64,000 nucleotides of DNA from Candidatus Baltobacteraceae bacterium (lineage in GTDB: Bacteria; Vulcanimicrobiota; Vulcanimicrobiia; Vulcanimicrobiales; Vulcanimicrobiaceae). How positions within the stretch are numbered: position 1 is the stretch's first letter; every line of letters starts with the position of its first letter. This document shows positions 24,727 to 33,997 of the stretch, in pieces. The notes under the pieces are model-generated. The model did no database searches. It was not told where the DNA came from and saw only the letters and a program-made list of their open reading frames with translations. Position numbers and translations under genes: made by a program. The stretch spans positions 1 through 64,000 of the forward strand of contig DASXGW010000015.1 in NCBI GenBank assembly GCA_036488875.1, in the 5' to 3' direction.

Positions 24727-25390
24727 AGCTTGCAGCGGCTTCGAGCGAACCCAGCGCGCGCAGCGCATCCGGAACGCCGATGACGACGTCCGTTTCGTCA
24801 CACACCTCCGACGAGCTCAGCTGGAGAAAGCCCACCGCCACGTCGCATCCCACGTGCGATTCCCGCAGCATCGTGTCGAACGCGGCGGCCGGCTGAAGCG
24901 CGACGAGCGTCTCGGGTGCCGCGGTGTCGAGCGTTTCGTGTTGAAGCACGTCGTACTCTTCGACAACCGCTTTGACGTAGTTCTGGGTCTCTACCGGCAT
25001 CTTACTCAAATGACCGCCGACCGATTCGACGTCGCCCGAACCGAAGTTGTATGCGGCGATCCCGGTCTGGACTCCGTAGCGATGGACCAGATACCCCAAC
25101 GTGCGTGCGCCGCATTGAACGTTCTGCAAAGGATCGAAAGCGTCGTGTATTCCGCAGTCCGAAGCGGTCGCCGAGGCGAGCTGCATCATTCCAATAGCGC
25201 CGGCTTTACTAACCGCTTTTGGGTCGCCGCCGCTCTCGGCTTCGATAACGGCGCGAACTAAAGCTGGATCGAGCCCGCTAACCTCCGCTCCACGCTGGGC
25301 GTACCACTGCACGACCGGCGACGGCAAAGGCGATATTGTCGGGCTAGGTGTCGGCGCATTGATGACTGCTGTCAGCATCAATGCGTACAT
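24677..25390 (-). CDS. Lytic transglycosylase (SLT domain)
   Basis: A 237-residue protein. Residues about 36-150 form an SLT lysozyme-like domain with catalytic Glu in [11 protein letters not shown] (Glu52), the GAIGMMQLA motif and [10 protein letters not shown], all typical of MltC/Slt-type enzymes, which cut peptidoglycan to 1,6-anhydro products. A short Pro/Ser-rich segment precedes the domain; the N-terminal helix may be a signal. The last 80 residues are not recognised. Confidence 0.85.
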   Translation of the reverse strand: MYALMLTAVINAPTPSPTISPLPSPVVQWYAQRGAEVSGLDPALVRAVIEAESGGDPKAVSKAGAIGMMQLASATASDCGIHDAFDPLQNVQCGARTLGYLVHRYGVQTGIAAYNFGSGDVESVGGHLSKMPVETQNYVKAVVEEYDVLQHETLDTAAPETLVALQPAAAFDTMLRESHVGCDVAVGFLQLSSSEVCDETDVVIGVPDALRALGSLEAAASFKAAFRATPRYYSIPG

Positions 25391-25446
25391 GGGCGCATCG
25401 ATACCACCAAAAAGCCGGAATCACGCGTTGCGCCCGTCTGCTTGGA

Positions 25447-25779
25447 CTAGTAAATGCGCGAGCCGTTAGGAAGCGCTCGTTCGGGTCGCAGCAAGACGAC
25501 GCGTCCGGCGTCGTCGGCCGCCCCGAGCACCAGCACCTCGCTTTGAAAGCCGGCAATGCGTTTGGGCGGAAAGTTGACGACGCCGATGACTTGCGCGCCG
25601 ACCAAACTCTCCGGCGCGTACAGATCGACGACCTGCGCGCTCGAGCGTTTAGTGCCGACGTCTTCTCCGAAATCGATCGTGAGCTTGTACGCCGGTTTGC
25701 GCGCTTGCGCAAACTCTTCGACGCCGACGACGGTGCCGACGCGCATATCGACTGCCGTAAACGCTGCGAAGTCGATCAC
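25447..25779 (-). CDS. csaA: CsaA-type tRNA-binding domain protein
   Basis: A 110-residue OB-fold EMAP/tRNA-binding domain protein with VDMRVGTVVGVEEFAQARKP, QVIGVVNFPPKRIAGFQSEV and VLLRPERALPNGS, the full set of CsaA motifs. CsaA is a dimeric tRNA-binding protein with chaperone-like activity reported. The GTG at 25779 gives the exact family length and overlaps the stop of the upstream small membrane gene (GTGA). Confidence 0.88.
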   Translation of the reverse strand: MIDFAAFTAVDMRVGTVVGVEEFAQARKPAYKLTIDFGEDVGTKRSSAQVVDLYAPESLVGAQVIGVVNFPPKRIAGFQSEVLVLGAADDAGRVVLLRPERALPNGSRIY

Positions 25780-25964
25780 CAGAGCGAGCCTTCGGTAACC
25801 AAAACGTAGAGGATCGGTCCTAACCCCCACACGATGCTGACGATGAACCACACGATCTTTTTGCCGTCGCTCATGTCGCCGCGGGTCGCGAGATTGATCC
25901 ACATGAGAATCATCGCAATTGGGTGCAGAATCAAAGAGAGCAGAATTTCAAAGAGCAGTTTCAT
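25776..25964 (-). CDS. Small PLDc_N-like membrane protein
   Basis: A 62-residue protein (start MKLLFEILLSLILHP) with two membrane helices and the pattern DGKKIVWFIVSIVWGLGPILYVL, as in the cardiolipin-synthase N-terminal (PLDc_N) type of small membrane proteins. The ATG at 25964 was chosen as it begins the first helix. Translationally coupled to csaA. Confidence 0.6.
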   Translation of the reverse strand: MKLLFEILLSLILHPIAMILMWINLATRGDMSDGKKIVWFIVSIVWGLGPILYVLVTEGSLW

Positions 25965-26063
25965 AGCCGGTACTTGGGTCCGCAACGGCGGAGAGCCTGG
26001 CGACCTGCGGGTCCCCAGCCTCGGGCGCATCCGCCCGGCCCCGGGCGGCGTTCTTGATATATC

Positions 26064-26483
26064 ATGCGACACGACGTGACCCCCGAAGTGCAAAAAACCG
26101 AGCAAGACTGGAAGGCCGAATTAGATCCGCAGCGGTACCACATCTTGCGTGAAGCAGGAACCGAGGCGCCGTTCTCTGGGAGCCTTCTCGCCGAGCGTGG
26201 GGAGGGTACGTTCCACTGCGGCGCGTGCGGTGCGGAGCTCTTTGCATCCGATTCGAAGTTCGAGTCGCATTGCGGCTGGCCGAGTTTTACGCATCCCGAC
26301 CAGCAGCGTAACGTGCGGCTGTTGGACGACAACGGCTTCGGCATGCGGCGCACCGAAGTGCGCTGCGCTCGCTGCGATTCGCATCTGGGCCACGTCTTCG
26401 ACGACGGGCCGGGTCCACGAGGGACGCGCTATTGCATAAACTCGCTTTCGCTGCAGTTTCGGCCCTCCTCGCCTTCGCCTTGA
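26064..26483 (+). CDS. msrB: Peptide-methionine (R)-S-oxide reductase MsrB
   Basis: A 139-residue MsrB, which reduces methionine-R-sulfoxide in proteins. Zinc pairs Cys52/Cys55 and Cys101/Cys104, the SHCGWPSF motif and catalytic Cys124 in RYCINS are intact. Full length for a free-standing MsrB, cytoplasmic. It overlaps the start of the molybdate-binding-like gene by 52 bases. The first ATG lies 20 bases after a run of C/G-rich sequence. Confidence 0.94.
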   Translation: MRHDVTPEVQKTEQDWKAELDPQRYHILREAGTEAPFSGSLLAERGEGTFHCGACGAELFASDSKFESHCGWPSFTHPDQQRNVRLLDDNGFGMRRTEVRCARCDSHLGHVFDDGPGPRGTRYCINSLSLQFRPSSPSP

Positions 26484-27238
26484 CCGGCGCATCGCCGGAG
26501 CCGGCGGTGGTGCAGGTAGTTTATGCCGCGTCGCTCGTGACGCCGATGCAGGGCCCCGTCGCCGACGCACTCCGAGCGAACGGTTTACAGCTTCAGGGCG
26601 AGCCCGGCGGCAGTAAAAAGTTCGCGAACTTCATCGCTTCCGGCGTGCGTTCGCCCGACGTCTTCATCAGCGCCGATCCCTCCCTCGTTTCGGGACTCGG
26701 TGCGATCGTCGCGTCGTCGACGACCTTCGCGCGCACGTCGCTGGGGATCGCCTGGTCGCGCAAGAGCCGCTTTCACGACCTGTTCGCCAGGGTTGCCGCA
26801 GGGCGCGTGCCGCTGATGCAGGCGTTGTCCACGCCGGGAGTGCGTTTGGGGCGTACGGATCCAATGCTCGACCCCAAGGGCGTGTATACGGTTCGAGCGC
26901 TCAAAGCGATCGTGGGCGCGCCCGCCGAGCAGAAGCTCTTGGGCGATGACGAGAACCCGACTCAGATCTTTCCCGAAGAAGATCTGCTCGCGCGCGTCGA
27001 GACGGGAGAGATCGACGTGGGATTCTTCTACCATACCGAAGCGATCTCGCGCGGCTATCCGTTCGTCGCGCTGCCGCCGTCGCCGGCCTCGCAGGTGAAC
27101 TACGCCCTCGCGATCATGAAAGACGCGCCGCATCCCGGCGCCGCGCATACATTTGCGACGTTCATCTTGCGAGGACAGGGGAAAGCGATTCTCGAGCGCG
27201 CCGGCCTGGAATACCTCAATCCGCGGGGTAGCCCGTAA
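26432..27238 (+). CDS. Extracellular molybdate/tungstate-binding protein (ModA/WtpA-like)
   Basis: A 268-residue periplasmic-binding-protein-fold protein with a signal peptide, VVYAASLVTPMQG at the start, a GEPGGSKKFANFIASG loop for oxyanion binding, LGRTDPMLDPKGV and EIDVGFFYHTEAI in the second lobe: the pattern of WtpA/ModA. No ABC permease or ATPase gene is beside it, so it is an orphan binding protein or works with a distant transporter. TTG start at 26432 within msrB. The 3' end overlaps the convergent kinase gene by 23 bases. Confidence 0.75.
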   Translation: MHKLAFAAVSALLAFALTGASPEPAVVQVVYAASLVTPMQGPVADALRANGLQLQGEPGGSKKFANFIASGVRSPDVFISADPSLVSGLGAIVASSTTFARTSLGIAWSRKSRFHDLFARVAAGRVPLMQALSTPGVRLGRTDPMLDPKGVYTVRALKAIVGAPAEQKLLGDDENPTQIFPEEDLLARVETGEIDVGFFYHTEAISRGYPFVALPPSPASQVNYALAIMKDAPHPGAAHTFATFILRGQGKAILERAGLEYLNPRGSP

Positions 27239-28721
27239 TCTCCCGAATCGCCGCGTAGAGCGGCTGCAGCCGGTCGTACATGCGCCGGTAGACGCGCCGG
27301 TAGAGCGCGTCGTAGAGTGCGCGCCGCTGGGGATCCGGCTCGAAAGTGCGATCGGTTCGCGACATCGCCGCGACCGCGGTGCGAAAATCGGCGTGGAGCT
27401 TCAGTCCGACGGCGGCGTCGATCGCGGCTCCCAGGCCCGACGTTTCGTAGACGTGCGGACGCGACGCCGGAAGACCGAAGATGTCGCTGGTCAGCTGCAG
27501 CGCGGCGTCGCTCTGCGAGCCGCCGCCGCAAATCCGCAATGCCGCGATAGGCGTTCGGCTGCGGCGCTCGATGCGTTCTTTGCCGTCGCGCAGCGCGTAA
27601 GCGATGCCCTCGAGAATCGCGCGGTAGACGTGCGCGCGCGTGTGCACGTCGCCGAAGCCGACGATCGCGCCTTTGGCTTCGGGCATCTTCAAGCCGGGCG
27701 ACCAATACGGCTGCAGCATCAAGCCCATCGCCCCGGGCGCAACGGCGTTGACGAGCTCGTCACCCCACACGCCGAACTGCTCCTTGAACCAGCTAACCAT
27801 CCAGTAGCCGCGAAAGACTTGTACCTCGACGTCGTAGGTCTGCGGAATCGCGCCGGGATACGGCGGAACGAGCGGCGATGCTTCCAGGTACCGCGGCGAT
27901 GCGACGTTGACGGTTGCGGTAGTGCCGTAGCTCAAACACGCGATCGACGGATCCATGCAGCCGGCACCGAGCACTTCGCACGCTTTGTCGGCGGCGGCGG
28001 CGACGACCGGCGTTCCTGCGGCGACGCCGCACTGCGCGGCTGCAGCCGGCGTCACGCTGCCGCACACGGTCGACGGTGCGACCAGCGCCGGCAGCATTTC
28101 CGGCGTCACGCGCAGCGCTTGCCATTTCCAATCGCTCGATTTCGCCCAGCGCAGGGCCTTGAAATCAAAGGGAAGGTAGCCGACCTGCGACCCGATCGAG
28201 TCGACGAACTCTCCGGTCAGCCGGTAGTTGAGATATCCCGAAAGCAAGAGAAACTTGTGCGTCGTCTTCCATACGTCCGGCTCGCAGGCGGCCAGCCAGT
28301 TCGCTTCGGCTTCGCGCTGGAAATAACGAACGGTGTTATGTGCCCCCGCAATACGGAACAGTGCACGCATCGCCGGCGATATCTCGGGAACGACGGGACT
28401 CTTGCGCTGATCGAGCCAGGTGATCGCCGGGCGCAGCGGTTTGCCGGCCGTGTCGACGCTGACGACGGTGCCGCGCTGCGTCGTCACCGCCACCGCCGCA
28501 ACGCGGCCGCGCAGTTCCGGATGTTCGTGCCAGAGCTGCGCGCACGCTTCGCACGCCTTGGTCCAAAAACGCTGCGCGTCGTATTCGTGCCAGCCCGGAT
28601 TGGCGACGACGTAGTCGTCGATCGCGACGCGGCTGCGCGCGACCAGCTCGCCGCTCGCATCGAACAGCAGCGCGCGAACGCTCTGCGTGCCGTTGTCGAT
28701 GGTGAGAAGAAGGTCGCTCAC
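27216..28721 (-). CDS. FGGY-family carbohydrate kinase
   Basis: A 501-residue sugar kinase. The N-terminus LLLTIDNGTQSVRALLFD is the phosphate-binding motif; the C-terminal half has CLSYGTTATVNV and RICGGGSQSDAALQLTSDI. FGGY kinases phosphorylate glycerol, xylulose, ribulose and similar substrates. The adjacent glpD suggests a glycerol-like substrate, but several glycerol-kinase signatures are absent, so the substrate is left open. The ATG overlaps the glpD stop by 4 bases, last gene of a three-gene operon. Confidence 0.82.
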   Translation of the reverse strand: MSDLLLTIDNGTQSVRALLFDASGELVARSRVAIDDYVVANPGWHEYDAQRFWTKACEACAQLWHEHPELRGRVAAVAVTTQRGTVVSVDTAGKPLRPAITWLDQRKSPVVPEISPAMRALFRIAGAHNTVRYFQREAEANWLAACEPDVWKTTHKFLLLSGYLNYRLTGEFVDSIGSQVGYLPFDFKALRWAKSSDWKWQALRVTPEMLPALVAPSTVCGSVTPAAAAQCGVAAGTPVVAAAADKACEVLGAGCMDPSIACLSYGTTATVNVASPRYLEASPLVPPYPGAIPQTYDVEVQVFRGYWMVSWFKEQFGVWGDELVNAVAPGAMGLMLQPYWSPGLKMPEAKGAIVGFGDVHTRAHVYRAILEGIAYALRDGKERIERRSRTPIAALRICGGGSQSDAALQLTSDIFGLPASRPHVYETSGLGAAIDAAVGLKLHADFRTAVAAMSRTDRTFEPDPQRRALYDALYRRVYRRMYDRLQPLYAAIREITGYPAD

Positions 28722-30223
28722 GGCAGCGAGTAGTGCTCGCGGTGCAGGTCAACGTAGCGCTGCGTTTCAGCGAACCAGCGCGCGTCGTCCCAACCAAGTT
28801 CCGCGCGGCAGATCGCGCCGGCTCGCTGGAAGTGCGCGGCGCCGCCGTCGGGCAGCAGCAATCCTAGACGCGTGCGGCGCAGCAGCAGATCGTCGAGGTG
28901 CACCACCTGTTCGTGCCGCGCGCTCCAGCGCAGATCGGCCCAGCTAAACGGCGTGGAACCGACGTGGTCGCGTTCGCCTTCGGCGGCTTCGCGCGCGAAG
29001 CGCTCTGCCTGTTCGCCGTACTTGCCCGGTGCGGAGAAGACCGGCGTAAGCGAACGCTCGAACGGGGGCAGCCGGTCTGCCGCCGCGGCGAGCGCGTCGA
29101 GCGCCATGAGACGAAATGTCGTCAGCTTCCCACCGGTAATGGTAATCAATCCCCCATCGTTGTACACAACGTGGTCGCGGCTGAGTTTCGACGGTGACGC
29201 GCCGCTTCCGTCGACTACCGGCCGTATGCCGGCGTACGTGGCGACGACGTCGCGATGGTTGAGTGCGAGGGCTGGGAAGGCAAATCGCATCGCGTCGAGC
29301 AGATACGCGAGCTCTTCGCTCGAAATCGACGGTTCGTTTCGTAAGTCGCCGTGGTGATCGATGTCGGTCGTGCCGGCGAGCGTCGCGCCCTGCCATGGAT
29401 AGGCAAAGACCGGACGTCCGTCGGCCGGATGTTCGAATGCGACGGCGCACGCGAGCGGAAAACGCGATGCGGCAAAGATCAGGTGGCTGCCGCGAAGCGG
29501 CCGCAGCCGCGCTTGGGCACCGGCCTTCGCGCGCACCTCGTCGGCAAAGACCCCGGTTGCGGCGATGACGGCCTTTGCGGCGATGGCGGCTTCACGTTCG
29601 CCAAGCTCGTCGCGCACGGTCGCGCCGGCGATGCGATCGCCGTCGACGTCCGGCGTTGCGCTCGCGTAGTTCACGGTTACGGCACCGAGCGATGAGGCCT
29701 GTGCGATCAGCCGCAGCACCAATCGCGCGTCGTCGGTCGTCGCATCGCGATAGCGGTGCGCGCCCTGCAAACCGGTATCGTCGAGCGCGGGCACGAGCGC
29801 CAAAGCAGCGGCGCGATCCAAGTAATCGTGATGGCGCGCGCCGGCTAGCGCATCGTACAGCCACAAACCTGCCGCAAGCGTCATGCGTCGCGGTTTTCGC
29901 CCGCGATAATGCGGCATGGCGAAGGGAATGGGATCGATCAGTCCCGGCGCGCCGCGCAGCAGGTGCTCGCGTTCGCGCACGGACTCGCGCGTCAGTCCGA
30001 AGCGGCCTTCCTTGAGATAACGAAGGCCGCCGTGCACCAGCTTCGAAGACCGGCTCGACGTGCCCGACGCATAATCGCCGCGCTCGACGAGTGCGGCGCG
30101 CAGCCCGCGCCGCGCCGCTTCGAACGCGACCCCGGCTCCGGTGACGCCGCCGCCGATGACGAGTACGTCGTAGGGGCTGCCGGCGACCAGTGCGTCCCAG
30201 GCCGTCGCGCGATCGCTCAGCAC
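28718..30223 (-). CDS. glpD: FAD-dependent glycerol-3-phosphate dehydrogenase GlpD
   Basis: A 501-residue flavoprotein. The Rossmann motif VIGGGVTGAGVAFEAARRG is followed by RGDYASGTSSRSSKLVHGGL, the FAD/substrate segment of GlpD; the C-terminal domain is present. It oxidises glycerol-3-phosphate to DHAP and passes electrons to quinone at the membrane. It overlaps both operon neighbours (7 and 4 bases): the ADPS-like gene upstream and the FGGY kinase downstream. Confidence 0.9.
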   Translation of the reverse strand: MLSDRATAWDALVAGSPYDVLVIGGGVTGAGVAFEAARRGLRAALVERGDYASGTSSRSSKLVHGGLRYLKEGRFGLTRESVREREHLLRGAPGLIDPIPFAMPHYRGRKPRRMTLAAGLWLYDALAGARHHDYLDRAAALALVPALDDTGLQGAHRYRDATTDDARLVLRLIAQASSLGAVTVNYASATPDVDGDRIAGATVRDELGEREAAIAAKAVIAATGVFADEVRAKAGAQARLRPLRGSHLIFAASRFPLACAVAFEHPADGRPVFAYPWQGATLAGTTDIDHHGDLRNEPSISSEELAYLLDAMRFAFPALALNHRDVVATYAGIRPVVDGSGASPSKLSRDHVVYNDGGLITITGGKLTTFRLMALDALAAAADRLPPFERSLTPVFSAPGKYGEQAERFAREAAEGERDHVGSTPFSWADLRWSARHEQVVHLDDLLLRRTRLGLLLPDGGAAHFQRAGAICRAELGWDDARWFAETQRYVDLHREHYSLP

Positions 30224-31806
30224 AGCTTGCCGGGGTTCATCGTTCCGTCGGGATCGAAGCGCGCGAAGAGCGCGCGCATCGCATCGAGACCGAGCGCCCC
30301 TTTTTCGGCGGCGAGATACGGTTTATGATCGACGCCGACGCCGTGCTGGTGCGTGATCGTCCCGCCGTTGGCGACGATCGCTTCGCTGACTGCGCGCTTG
30401 AGCCGCGTCCACCGCGCGAGATTCGTCTCGTAGTCCGGCGCGATGCGGAAGACGAACGTCGAGTAGACGCTCGAGCCTTCGGGATAAACGTGCGAGAGGT
30501 GCGTGTAGGCGTGAACCGGTTCGTCGCCGAGTGCGCCGCGCGCCGCGCCTTCCATCGCCTGCATCATCGCGTCGACGCGCGGCCAATCGACCGCGGTCTC
30601 GACCGTATCGACGGCGTAGCCGCTCTCCCACAGCGCGTTGCGCAAGTAGACGCCGCGATAGCGATTGCGCCGCCAGCGTTCGCCCAAGGCGGCGCCCGCA
30701 TAGACGCCGCCGTAACCGCGCGCGATCGACCGGAGCGCGCGCGACGCGTGCGCCGCGTCGCGGCCGGATCCCGTGACGCCCGCGAGCAGCAGGCATTTCT
30801 CGTTCCGCGCGCCGCGCAAGGCTAAATAGCGCTCGAGCCAGACGACCGCCGCGCTTGCGCCCGCCAACTGCAAGGTTGTAAACGTTTCGAGCGGATTGGC
30901 CAGCCGGATCATCGAGAGCGGTACGCCGGCGTGCGCCAGCGCCGTTACGCAGTCGCGCGCTCGTTCCCAGCTGGGGAAGAAGATCGCTTCGAACGATTCG
31001 TGCCGGGGAACGTCGGTCACGCGCACCGTCGCATCGGTAACGATGCCCGCGCGCCCTTCGGACCCCAGAATCATCTCGCGCAGATCGATTCCGGCAGCCG
31101 ACGCCGGAAACGTTGGGATGCGCAGCGTGCCGGCTGGAGTCTCAACCTTGCCGCCGGCAAAGAGCGCTTCGATTCTTCCGTAGCGCAGCGACTGCTGTCC
31201 CGACGATCGCGTTACGATCCATCCACCCAAGGTCGAGTACTCGAACGATTGCGGAAAATGGCCGAGCGTGTACCCGTGCGCGCGCAGTTGCGTCTCCAGG
31301 TCGGGCCCGGTAACCCCGGCTTCGAACGTCGCCAAGCGACTCTGCTCGTCGAGATGCGTCAACGCGCGCATGCGCGCGAGCGACACGGTCAGTGTCGGCG
31401 TATCGCCCGGCTCGGGCGTTATATGTCCCGCAACCGACGTGCCGCCGCCGTACGGGATAACGGCCGCGCTGCAAGAACGCGCGAACGCGAGCAGATCGCG
31501 AACGTCTTGTGACGATTCGGGAAACGCTACACCGTCGGGAACGGTATCGATCCGGCCGAAACGCAGCGCGAGCCAGTCGGGCAAACTTTGCCCGCGCGCG
31601 TGACGCAGGCGGACGAGCGAATCGGTGTGGACGAGCGGATGCGAGGTCAGACGGCTTGGCGGGACGCGCGACGTGGCTTCGTCGATGCGCGCGTCGGGCG
31701 GCGCTTGCGCTTTTCCGAGCCGCTCTTCGAGATATCTGTGGGCCGTCGCGGGAAGCTCGAGCTTTACGCCCTCGTCGCCCCAGCCGTTCCAGCGACGTGA
31801 CGTCAC
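30217..31806 (-). CDS. FAD-linked oxidase, alkyldihydroxyacetonephosphate synthase-like
   Basis: A 529-residue VAO-family flavoprotein. IPYGGGTSVAGH binds FAD; FPQSFEYSTLGGW, the SSGQQSLRYGRIE segment and the C-terminal ITHQHGVGVDHKPYL are signatures of ADPS, which swaps the acyl chain of acyl-DHAP for a fatty alcohol to give the ether bond of ether lipids. Bacterial members are less well assigned and some oxidise hydroxyacids. Context with GlpD and a glycerol-type kinase supports a glycerolipid role. GTG start lies within the palindrome GTGACGTCAC, 2 bases after the upstream lipoprotein stop. Confidence 0.78.
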   Translation of the reverse strand: MTSRRWNGWGDEGVKLELPATAHRYLEERLGKAQAPPDARIDEATSRVPPSRLTSHPLVHTDSLVRLRHARGQSLPDWLALRFGRIDTVPDGVAFPESSQDVRDLLAFARSCSAAVIPYGGGTSVAGHITPEPGDTPTLTVSLARMRALTHLDEQSRLATFEAGVTGPDLETQLRAHGYTLGHFPQSFEYSTLGGWIVTRSSGQQSLRYGRIEALFAGGKVETPAGTLRIPTFPASAAGIDLREMILGSEGRAGIVTDATVRVTDVPRHESFEAIFFPSWERARDCVTALAHAGVPLSMIRLANPLETFTTLQLAGASAAVVWLERYLALRGARNEKCLLLAGVTGSGRDAAHASRALRSIARGYGGVYAGAALGERWRRNRYRGVYLRNALWESGYAVDTVETAVDWPRVDAMMQAMEGAARGALGDEPVHAYTHLSHVYPEGSSVYSTFVFRIAPDYETNLARWTRLKRAVSEAIVANGGTITHQHGVGVDHKPYLAAEKGALGLDAMRALFARFDPDGTMNPGKLC

Positions 31807-31808
31807 GC

Positions 31809-32336
31809 TCAGCTTGCGCTCGGGTAAGGTGTGGGCTTCGTGTCGGTGACGACGTGCGTGATGAGAATGTCCGTCTCGCCGGCCTTCGACGAGGTCACCT
31901 GGACTGCCACTTGGTCGCTCGCATCGCCGGTACCGATTTGAAAGGACGCGATCGAACTGTTGTTGGCGCTCGTATTCATTTTCTCGGATCCGGCCGGAAG
32001 CTGCTGTTTGTAGAACGCTTCGACTTTCTCGAACGGATCGCTGGTCTTGAATCCCGCCATGACGCTGGTGCCTTTGTCCGTCGATGACGAGATGGCGCCT
32101 TGTTCGTTGGCCTGCGCTCCGGGATAGACGGGCGCGCCGAGTTTACTCGCGTCGACGTTTTGACCGATCGACGTCGTCCCTTCCTTGTTTCGAACGGTGA
32201 CGCTCTTGTTGTCTTGGCTGGTGGTGACGGTCGCGTTACCGCTGCTCGTTTGGATCGTGGTGGTACGGTGTGAGGCGCATGCCGATAGCGTTACTGCGGC
32301 GGCCGAGAGGATCGCAACGATCGTGCCAAATTTCAT
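31809..32336 (-). CDS. Lipoprotein of unknown function
   Basis: A 175-residue lipoprotein with signal and lipobox (AVTLSACAS). The mature protein is Ser/Thr-rich, with a conserved-looking segment PVYPGAQANEQGA and SDPFEKVEAFYKQQLP, a pattern seen in small secreted proteins of soil bacteria. ATG at 32336 with GAGGA 10 bases upstream; an earlier in-frame start is within the divergent promoter region and unlikely. It is the first gene of the ADPS-like operon. Confidence 0.65.
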   Translation of the reverse strand: MKFGTIVAILSAAAVTLSACASHRTTTIQTSSGNATVTTSQDNKSVTVRNKEGTTSIGQNVDASKLGAPVYPGAQANEQGAISSSTDKGTSVMAGFKTSDPFEKVEAFYKQQLPAGSEKMNTSANNSSIASFQIGTGDASDQVAVQVTSSKAGETDILITHVVTDTKPTPYPSAS

Positions 32337-32415
32337 GCGCGACGACTTCCTCGCAGTGCTGCGGGCGCCTGCGCCGCGATGACACCATCGACGAGCCGCC
32401 CGGGTTGTACCGTGC

Positions 32416-33363
32416 ATGAACGTCAAAGCGCAGTTTCCGAAAGAGCAGTCCCCCGACGGGACGTTCGTGCGGCAGGGCGATCGGTTTCGGCAATGGGTGA
32501 CGGCCGACGGCAGTTCCGGCTTTCCGGCGGTGCCGGGCCGGTACCAACTCTACGTATCGCTGGCCTGTCCGTGGGCGCACCGAACGATCCTTGCGCGTAA
32601 GCTCAAGAAACTCGAATCGGTCGTCGCCATGACCGTCGTCGATCCGGTGCGCGACGAGCGCGGCTGGCGTTTCACGCAAGACGAACCGGATCCGCTTCAC
32701 GGCTGGCGCTTTTTGAGCGAAGCCTACGTCGCGACCGATCCGCATTACGCCGAACGCGTCACCGTTCCGGTGCTGTGGGATAAGGAAACGGAGCGCATCG
32801 TCAGCAACTCAGACGACGACATCATGCGCATGTTCGAGACGGAGTTCGACGCCTTCGGGGACGCCGGTCTCGATCTCTATCCGGTGAAACTGCGTGCCGA
32901 GATCGACGCGCTCAACGACGTGCTCTACGCGACGGTTAACGACGGGGTCTATCGCGCCGGCTTCGCCACGTCGCAGAGTGCGTACGAAACGGGAGCGTAT
33001 GGTCTGTTCGAAACGCTCGACGCGATGGAAGAGCGGCTTTCGACGCGGCGCTATCTCTTCGGAGGCCAGCCGGTGGAAAGCAATTGGCGCTTCTTCGTGA
33101 CCTTGGTGCGATTCGACGCCGTCTACTACGTGCATTTCAAATGCAACCTGCTGCGCATCGCGGACTACCCGAATCTGTACGGCTACCTGCGCGATCTCTA
33201 TCAAATCGAAGGCGTCGCGGAGACGGTGAACTTCGATCACATCAAGCGTCATTATTACTACACGCACGACGATATCAACCCGACGCGTATCGTGCCGATC
33301 GGTCCGCTCCAGGATCTGGACTCGCCCCACGGCCGCGAACGGCTAAGCGGATTCACAGATTAG
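32416..33363 (+). CDS. Glutathionyl-hydroquinone reductase (YqjG/ECM4-like GST)
   Basis: A 315-residue Xi-class glutathione transferase-like protein. VSLACPWAHRT (Cys51) is the catalytic CPWAHR motif; VSNSDDDIMRMF and the C-terminal Tyr-rich segment FDAVYYVHFKCNLLRI followed by HYYYTH match the family. It reduces glutathionyl- (or similar thiol-) hydroquinones. Whether this organism makes glutathione cannot be told here. Divergent from the lipoprotein gene. Confidence 0.9.
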   Translation: MNVKAQFPKEQSPDGTFVRQGDRFRQWVTADGSSGFPAVPGRYQLYVSLACPWAHRTILARKLKKLESVVAMTVVDPVRDERGWRFTQDEPDPLHGWRFLSEAYVATDPHYAERVTVPVLWDKETERIVSNSDDDIMRMFETEFDAFGDAGLDLYPVKLRAEIDALNDVLYATVNDGVYRAGFATSQSAYETGAYGLFETLDAMEERLSTRRYLFGGQPVESNWRFFVTLVRFDAVYYVHFKCNLLRIADYPNLYGYLRDLYQIEGVAETVNFDHIKRHYYYTHDDINPTRIVPIGPLQDLDSPHGRERLSGFTD

Positions 33364-33391
33364 TTTAGGAAATTCTCAGTAGGATCGGGCC

Positions 33392-33949
33392 ATGAAAAAC
33401 GTCGTCGTTGCGCTCTCGTTAGCGCTTACCTTGCTTCCGGTCTCGGCCTTGGCCCAGACCTCCCCTACCGCAGTGCGCTCGATTACGCCCGCGCAGCGGC
33501 AGGCGATGTACCAGCAGTTTCAACAGTTCCACCAGCGCGAGGAGCAGCTCCATCAGCAGTTCCGCGCGCAGATCCTCGGAGCGCTTTCGGCCGATCAGCG
33601 CACTCAGGCGGCCAACCTGATCGGGCAGCTTGCCGTTTCGAGCAGCCCCGATCCCCGAGCCGCAGCCGCTCAGCTCGATTCGATCCTTTCGCAGGGGCAG
33701 AAGCAGCAAATCCTCAATGCCGGCACCACCTTCCACGCGCAATCCAAGGCGCTGCACGAGCAAATGGTCCGGCAGATGCGCAACTCGATGCCCGGCGGCG
33801 CAGGGCCGATGGGCGGACACCCGGGTATGGAGGGCGGCATGCAAAAGATGCATTCGCAGATGCAGCCCGACGCCGGGATGATCTTGCTGCACGTCCTCAA
33901 CGGCTCCGGCGACGAGCATCACATGATGGGTGGTCCTCCACACCGTTAG
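33392..33949 (+). CDS. Secreted Gln/His/Met-rich protein (Spy/CpxP-like)
   Basis: A 185-residue protein with a signal peptide (cut near ALAQT). The mature protein is helical, Gln-rich, with repeated RQ-MYQQFQQFHQREEQLHQ-type helices, and ends in a Met/Gly/His-rich tail (GGMQKMHSQMQ, DEHHMMGG). This resembles Spy/CpxP/LTXXQ periplasmic chaperones or metal-binding proteins, with tail residues suited to copper or similar metals. ATG 28 bases after the previous gene; likely co-transcribed. Confidence 0.55.
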   Translation: MKNVVVALSLALTLLPVSALAQTSPTAVRSITPAQRQAMYQQFQQFHQREEQLHQQFRAQILGALSADQRTQAANLIGQLAVSSSPDPRAAAAQLDSILSQGQKQQILNAGTTFHAQSKALHEQMVRQMRNSMPGGAGPMGGHPGMEGGMQKMHSQMQPDAGMILLHVLNGSGDEHHMMGGPPHR

Positions 33950-33997
33950 TCGCACCCGCCGCGAAGGAGAAACGGGCACCGCACCGGAGACGAGGCG

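Noticed and set aside
27153-28733. 526-residue open frame antisense to the FGGY kinase
   Set aside because: Overlaps a clear kinase with motifs on the other strand; no ribosome site or homology.
31797-31806. Palindrome GTGACGTCAC at the start of the ADPS-like gene
   Set aside because: Coincides with start-codon coding sequence and is too short to call an operator.
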